64,000 nucleotides of DNA from Kurthia huakuii LAM0618 (GTDB lineage Bacteria > Bacillota > Bacilli > Bacillales_A > Planococcaceae), in the NCBI RefSeq assembly GCF_000505545.1, contig NZ_AYTB01000017.1, forward strand, positions 1-64,000, in the 5' to 3' direction. A program made the translations under genes and the position numbers. Below are positions 59,684-64,000 of the stretch, in pieces (within the stretch, counting starts at the first letter, position 1; each line of letters begins with the position of its first letter). The notes beneath the pieces were generated by a model that was given only the letters and a program-made list of their open reading frames with translations, did not search any database and was not told where the DNA came from.

Positions 59684-60804
59684 CAGCAACGATCTATCCA
59701 GGACAAACAATCGGTATTATCGGTGGAGGTCAGCTAGGGCGCATGATGGCACTAGCGGCGAAAGAAGCAGGCTTTAAAATCGCTGTACTTGAACCTTCAA
59801 TGGATTCACCATGTGGCCAAGTAGCAGATATTCGCATCGTCGCACCTTACGATGATGAGGCAGCGCTTGAAGAATTAGCAGAAGTAAGTGATGTGATCAC
59901 ATATGAATTTGAAAACATTGATTATGACGGCTTAAAACGCTTAACTGAAATTGCCTATGTTCCTCAAGGTGCAGAGCTTGTTCGCACGACGCAAGATCGT
60001 ATTTTAGAAAAAGCAGCGATTACAGAAGCAGGTAGTCCTGTTGCACCGTATATCGTTGCCAATGACTATCAAGAGCTATTAGCAAAAGTCCAAGAGATTG
60101 GTTACCCATGTGTTGTAAAAACAGCGCGTGGCGGCTATGACGGCAAAGGGCAGCTAACATTGAAATCAGCAGCGGATCTTGTTGGAGCAGAGCGCTTATT
60201 CGAACACTCAGCTTGTGTTGCAGAAGCATTTGTACCGTTTGTTATGGAAGTATCGGTTATTGTACAACGTAACCCACAAGGCGAAACATACTGCTTACCG
60301 ATGGGTGAGAATGTGCACGTCAACCATATCTTACACGAAACGATCGTACCGGCGCGTGTCGGTGCAGCAACACTAAAACAAGCAGAAGAGGAAGCAATCA
60401 AAATTGCTGATGCGCTAAACTTAGTTGGTACGCTTGCTGTTGAGATGTTTGTATTAGAAGATGGCTCAATCGTTATCAATGAATTAGCACCACGTCCTCA
60501 CAACTCAGGGCACTATTCAATTGAAGCTTGCAACATTTCACAATTCCATCAACATATTCGCGCGGTATGCGGCTGGCCTCTTCGTAAGCCGAAGCTGCAC
60601 ACACCATCAATTATGGTCAATGTGTTAGGGCAACATGTCGTACCGGTGATTAATTCGATTGGCAAATATCCTGATTGGTCGATTCATTTATACGGAAAAT
60701 CAGAAGCAAAGAACAATCGTAAAATGGGACATGTTACAATAATGACGGATGATATTAATCATACCTTAGAAGAAATTAATCAATCTGCTATTTGGGCAGA
60801 ATAA
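59680..60804 (+). CDS. purK: N5-carboxyaminoimidazole ribonucleotide synthase PurK
   Basis: The 374-residue ATP-grasp enzyme makes N5-CAIR from AIR, bicarbonate and ATP. It has [20 protein letters not shown] near residue 11, ITYEFENID near 70, [12 protein letters not shown] near 147 and [17 protein letters not shown] near 268. It starts at GTG 59680, overlapping the purE stop. It supplies the substrate for PurE. Confidence 0.96.
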   Translation: MTATIYPGQTIGIIGGGQLGRMMALAAKEAGFKIAVLEPSMDSPCGQVADIRIVAPYDDEAALEELAEVSDVITYEFENIDYDGLKRLTEIAYVPQGAELVRTTQDRILEKAAITEAGSPVAPYIVANDYQELLAKVQEIGYPCVVKTARGGYDGKGQLTLKSAADLVGAERLFEHSACVAEAFVPFVMEVSVIVQRNPQGETYCLPMGENVHVNHILHETIVPARVGAATLKQAEEEAIKIADALNLVGTLAVEMFVLEDGSIVINELAPRPHNSGHYSIEACNISQFHQHIRAVCGWPLRKPKLHTPSIMVNVLGQHVVPVINSIGKYPDWSIHLYGKSEAKNNRKMGHVTIMTDDINHTLEEINQSAIWAE

Positions 60805-60821
60805 AAGGAGAACATTATACA

Positions 60822-62120
60822 ATGATCGCACGTTATACTCGTCCTGAAATGGGCGCCATCTGGACAGAACAAAACCGTTACCAAGCATGGCTTGAAGTTG
60901 AAATCTTAGCTTGTGAAGCATGGTCAGAACTAGGAGTTATTCCGAAAGAGGACGTTCAAAAATTACGCGAAAATGCTTCATTTGATATTGACCGCATTTT
61001 AGAAATTGAAAAAGAAACACGTCATGATGTTGTAGCATTCACTCGTGCCGTTTCTGAAACACTTGGCGACGAACGTAAATGGGTACACTACGGCTTAACT
61101 TCTACAGACGTAGTAGACACTGCACTTTCTTACCAAATCAAACAAGCGAATGAAATCATCCGCAAAGACATCCAAAACTTCATCGACATCATTACTGAAA
61201 AAGCAAAAGAACATAAGATGACCGTTTGCATGGGTCGTACACACGGCGTTCACGCAGAACCAACAACTTTCGGTTTAAAACTTGCACTATGGCGCGAAGA
61301 AATGCTTCGTAACCAAGCTCGTTTTGAAGCAGCTGCTAAAACAATCGAAGCGGGTAAAATTTCAGGTGCGGTAGGTACATACGCAAATATCGATCCATTC
61401 GTTGAAAAATATGTATGTGAAAAACTAGGCTTAACAGCTGCACCAATTTCTACACAAACACTTCAACGTGATCGTCACGCTGAATACTTCTCAGTATTAG
61501 CTTTAATCGCAACATCAATCGAAAAATTCGCTACTGAGGTTCGTGGTTTACAAAAATCAGAAACTCGTGAAGTAGAAGAAGGCTTCGCTAAAGGTCAAAA
61601 AGGTTCTTCAGCAATGCCACATAAACGTAACCCAATCGGTTCTGAAAACATGGTTGGTATGGCTCGCCTAGTACGCGGTCACATGCTTACTGCTTACGAA
61701 AACGTTCCATTATGGCACGAACGTGATATTTCTCACTCTTCAGCAGAGCGCGTAATCGTTCCAGACACAACGATTGCTATTAACTACATTTTAAACCGTT
61801 TCGGTAGCATCGTGAAAAACTTAAGCGTGTTCCCAGAAAACATGAAACGCAACATGACGCGTACATTTGGTTTAATCTACTCTCAACGTGTATTACTTGC
61901 ACTAATCGAAAAAGGTCTTTCTCGTGAAGAAGCTTACGATACAGTACAACCACTTACTGCACGTTCTTGGGATGAGCAAATCCAATTCCGTCCATTAGTA
62001 GAAGGCAACGAAAAAATCTCTTCTCTACTTTCTGCAGAAGAAATTGAAGATTGCTTCGATTACAACTATCACTTAAAAAATGTTGATATGATTTTTGAAC
62101 GTCTTGGTCTTAACGATTAA
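60822..62120 (+). CDS. purB: Adenylosuccinate lyase PurB
   Basis: The 432-residue lyase acts twice in purine synthesis, releasing fumarate from SAICAR and from adenylosuccinate. The fumarase/ASL signature [11 protein letters not shown] lies near residue 263, with [14 protein letters not shown] near 140 (catalytic His). ATG 60822 follows AAAGGAG 17 bases after purK. Codon bias is strong. A hairpin follows, before purC. Confidence 0.97.
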   Translation: MIARYTRPEMGAIWTEQNRYQAWLEVEILACEAWSELGVIPKEDVQKLRENASFDIDRILEIEKETRHDVVAFTRAVSETLGDERKWVHYGLTSTDVVDTALSYQIKQANEIIRKDIQNFIDIITEKAKEHKMTVCMGRTHGVHAEPTTFGLKLALWREEMLRNQARFEAAAKTIEAGKISGAVGTYANIDPFVEKYVCEKLGLTAAPISTQTLQRDRHAEYFSVLALIATSIEKFATEVRGLQKSETREVEEGFAKGQKGSSAMPHKRNPIGSENMVGMARLVRGHMLTAYENVPLWHERDISHSSAERVIVPDTTIAINYILNRFGSIVKNLSVFPENMKRNMTRTFGLIYSQRVLLALIEKGLSREEAYDTVQPLTARSWDEQIQFRPLVEGNEKISSLLSAEEIEDCFDYNYHLKNVDMIFERLGLND

Positions 62121-62135
62121 TAAATAGCTTTAAAT

Positions 62136-62162
62136 TGCCAGCACACCGTCAGTGCGCTGGCA
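62136..62162 (+). other. Hairpin between purB and purC
   Basis: TGCCAGCAC and GTGCGCTGGCA pair with a two-base bulge. No T run follows, so it is not a classical terminator; an mRNA processing or stability element is possible. Confidence 0.4.
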
Positions 62163-62220
62163 CTCTATTTTCAAAATTTCGATTATTCAATAAACTAATT
62201 ATCCTACGGGGGAATTCAAA

Positions 62221-62934
62221 GTGGAAAAAGGTCAACTTTTATACGAAGGTAAAGCAAAACGCTTATATGCAACAGATACAGAGGACGTATTATACGTTGA
62301 GTACAAAGATAGCGCGACAGCATTCAACGGCGAAAAGAAAGCTGAAATCGCTGGTAAAGGTGTGCTAAACAACAGCATTACATCATTGATTTTCGACAAA
62401 TTAAAAGCAGCTGGTATCGAGTCTCACTTTATCGAGAAACTAAACGATAACGATCAATTAGTTAAAAAAGTCGACATTATTCCAATTGAAGTCGTAGTAC
62501 GTAATATTGCAGCAGGTAGCTTAGCAAATCGTCTTGGCATGGAAGAAGGCACAGTACTTCCACGTACAATCGTTGAGTATTACTACAAAGATGATGATCT
62601 AGGTGATCCAATCATCAATAATGAGCATATCGACATTTTAGGAATTGCTACAAAAGAAGAAGTACAAGCGCTTTATGAAAAAGCACTACAAGTTAACGAT
62701 GTCATGGCACCATTCTTCAAGGAAATTGGCGTAACGTTAGTTGATTTCAAATTAGAATTTGGTCGCGATGCACAAGGCAACGTATTATTAGCAGATGAAA
62801 TCTCACCTGACACTTGCCGTCTTTGGGATGTAGAAACAAACCAGCACTTAGATAAAGACGTATTCCGCCGTGGTTTAGGTGATTTAACAGAGGTTTACAA
62901 AATTATTCTTTCTCGTCTAGGAGGACAAGCATAA
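62221..62934 (+). CDS. purC: SAICAR synthase PurC
   Basis: The 237-residue enzyme joins CAIR and aspartate using ATP. Landmarks are LYEGKAKRLYAT near residue 8, VEVVVRNIAAGS-type segment near 88 and DEISPDTCRLWD near 192. It starts at GTG 62221 after CGGGGG. It is followed one base later by purS. Confidence 0.97.
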   Translation: MEKGQLLYEGKAKRLYATDTEDVLYVEYKDSATAFNGEKKAEIAGKGVLNNSITSLIFDKLKAAGIESHFIEKLNDNDQLVKKVDIIPIEVVVRNIAAGSLANRLGMEEGTVLPRTIVEYYYKDDDLGDPIINNEHIDILGIATKEEVQALYEKALQVNDVMAPFFKEIGVTLVDFKLEFGRDAQGNVLLADEISPDTCRLWDVETNQHLDKDVFRRGLGDLTEVYKIILSRLGGQA

Positions 62935-62935
62935 C

Positions 62936-63184
62936 ATGAAAAAAGTCAAAGTATACGTAACATTACGCGAAAGTGTTTTAGATCCACAAGGCTCAGCAGT
63001 AATGGGCTCACTACACAACATGGGATACGATGAAGTACAAGACGTACGCATCGGTAAATTCTTAGAATTACAACTAGCTGACGCAGAGCGCGATATCGAT
63101 ACTGCAGTCAAAGAAATGTGTGAAAAATTACTAACGAACACAGTCATCGAAGACTACCGTTATGAAGTCGAGGAGGCTAACTAA
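62936..63184 (+). CDS. purS: FGAM synthase subunit PurS
   Basis: The 82-residue small subunit links PurQ and PurL in the three-part formylglycinamidine ribonucleotide synthase. Family features are [12 protein letters not shown] near residue 7 and [12 protein letters not shown] near 35. ATG 62936 follows GGAGGACAAG. Its end is one base before the purQ start. Confidence 0.95.
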   Translation: MKKVKVYVTLRESVLDPQGSAVMGSLHNMGYDEVQDVRIGKFLELQLADAERDIDTAVKEMCEKLLTNTVIEDYRYEVEEAN

Positions 63185-63185
63185 C

Positions 63186-63866
63186 ATGAAATTCGCAGTA
63201 CTCGTATTCCCTGGGTCGAACTGTGATTTAGACATGTATCACGCAATCAAGGACGAACTTGGCGAAGAAGCAGAATATGTTTGGCATGACGAAACAGATT
63301 TAAGTGCATACGACGGTATTTTAGTACCGGGTGGTTTCTCTTACGGTGATTACTTACGTTGTGGCGCAATGGCAAACCAATCAAACGTTATGAAAGAAGT
63401 AAAAAAAGCAGCTGAAGCTGGCAAACCAGTATTAGGCGTATGTAATGGCTTCCAAATCTTAACGGAAGCGGGCCTATTACCAGGAGCACTTCTTCGTAAC
63501 CGCGACTTAAAATTCATTTGTAACACAGTGGAATTAAAAGTTGAAAACAACAACACATTATTCACAAATGGCTATGATAAAGGTGAAGTTATCAATATTC
63601 CAATCGCACACGGTGAAGGTAACTACTACTGTGACGATGCGACATTAAAGCAATTACAAGACAATAATCAAATTGTTTTCACATACAATGGCGAAAACCC
63701 GAATGGTAGTTTAGAAAACATCGCAGGTATCGTAAACGAACGCGGTAATGTACTTGGCATGATGCCTCACCCAGAGCGCGCAGTAAACGATCTTATCGGC
63801 GGTGCAGATGGTCTTAATTTATTCAAATCAATTGTAAAACAGTGGAGGGAATCAAATGTCAACTAA
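63186..63866 (+). CDS. purQ: FGAM synthase glutaminase subunit PurQ
   Basis: The 226-residue class I glutaminase supplies ammonia to PurL. It has [11 protein letters not shown] near residue 8, the nucleophile Cys in [11 protein letters not shown] near 86 and the His/Glu pair in MMPHPERAV near 198. ATG 63186 lies after GAGGAGG; an in-frame start at 63162 lies within purS. It overlaps purL by ten bases. Confidence 0.97.
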   Translation: MKFAVLVFPGSNCDLDMYHAIKDELGEEAEYVWHDETDLSAYDGILVPGGFSYGDYLRCGAMANQSNVMKEVKKAAEAGKPVLGVCNGFQILTEAGLLPGALLRNRDLKFICNTVELKVENNNTLFTNGYDKGEVINIPIAHGEGNYYCDDATLKQLQDNNQIVFTYNGENPNGSLENIAGIVNERGNVLGMMPHPERAVNDLIGGADGLNLFKSIVKQWRESNVN

Positions 63867-64000
63867 GCTTGAGCCAACAGCGGAGCAAATTAAAGAACAA
63901 CGAATGTATGCAGATTTAGGTATGAGCGATAGCGAGTTTGCCCTTGTTGAAAGTATTTTAGGACGCTTACCAAACTGGACAGAACTTGGTCTGTTTTCAG
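63857..64000 (+). CDS. purL: FGAM synthase large subunit PurL (5' part only)
   Basis: ATG 63857 follows TGGAGGG and opens a frame to the end of the window (48 codons). The start, [20 protein letters not shown], followed by [22 protein letters not shown], is the conserved N-terminus of the three-subunit-type PurL. The rest lies beyond the window. Confidence 0.93.

Overview
The window is a stretch of low-GC Firmicute chromosome, most likely from the order Bacillales. The gene order tsaE-tsaB-rimI-tsaD / ydiF / rex-tatA-tatC-CPBP protease-groES-groEL is the one found in Bacillus. The 16S/23S/5S genes are of Bacillus type, and the purine operon is preceded by a NETI-motif gene. The 16S-23S spacer carries no tRNAs, methionine synthesis uses a B12-dependent MetH, and some accessory genes (NosDFYL, an Apf-like LysM protein) suggest the Planococcaceae, possibly a Kurthia-like genus. 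That placement is inference; the 16S gene at 52208-53766 would settle it.

Layout. 1-330: tail of one rRNA operon (5S end) and tRNA-Asp. 417-9861: t6A modification genes, an ABC-F ATPase (opposite strand), the redox repressor Rex, a Tat translocase and the CIRCE-controlled chaperonin operon. 10183-19600: cell-surface genes (secreted protein, lipid kinase, SH3b amidase, OatA-like acyltransferase, Na+/H+ antiporter, sortase) plus the haem enzyme HemY/CgoX. 19768-25223: an S-box riboswitch driving a homocysteine methyltransferase/MTHFR fusion and MetH. 25412-27078: fatty acid desaturase with DesR but no DesK. 27402-32667: FetAB-type exporter, adaA-adaB alkylation repair, and pncB-nadE NAD salvage behind a structured leader. 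32801-36686: NosL, then NosD-NosL-NosY-NosF, with no nosZ. 36810-41148: MoxR-DUF58-transglutaminase operon. 41165-42974: riboswitch-controlled guaA. 43142-44986: a GuaA-tail-like micro-ORF, then a radical SAM/SPASM maturase with a 28-codon candidate precursor peptide. 45023-51722: decarboxylase, PadR/DUF1048 pair, LysM protein, hydrolase, pentapeptide-repeat protein and a riboswitch-controlled purine permease. 51880-57152: a complete rRNA operon with tandem promoters. 57363-64000: malic enzyme, NETI protein and the de novo purine operon purEKBCSQL, cut off in purL.

How the parts work together. Purine control is the clearest theme: three guanine-type riboswitches (guaA, the permease, purE), and two of these promoters also carry paired PurBox-like sites with identical spacing. 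The main candidate for an undescribed system is the radical SAM/SPASM maturase with its short, very basic, Cys-free and aromatic-free peptide. Other points of note: a GroES lacking the usual roof loop, a DnaA-box cluster after tsaD, a three-copy structured intergenic repeat, a structured leader before pncB, and a Fur-box-like site at the MoxR operon promoter.
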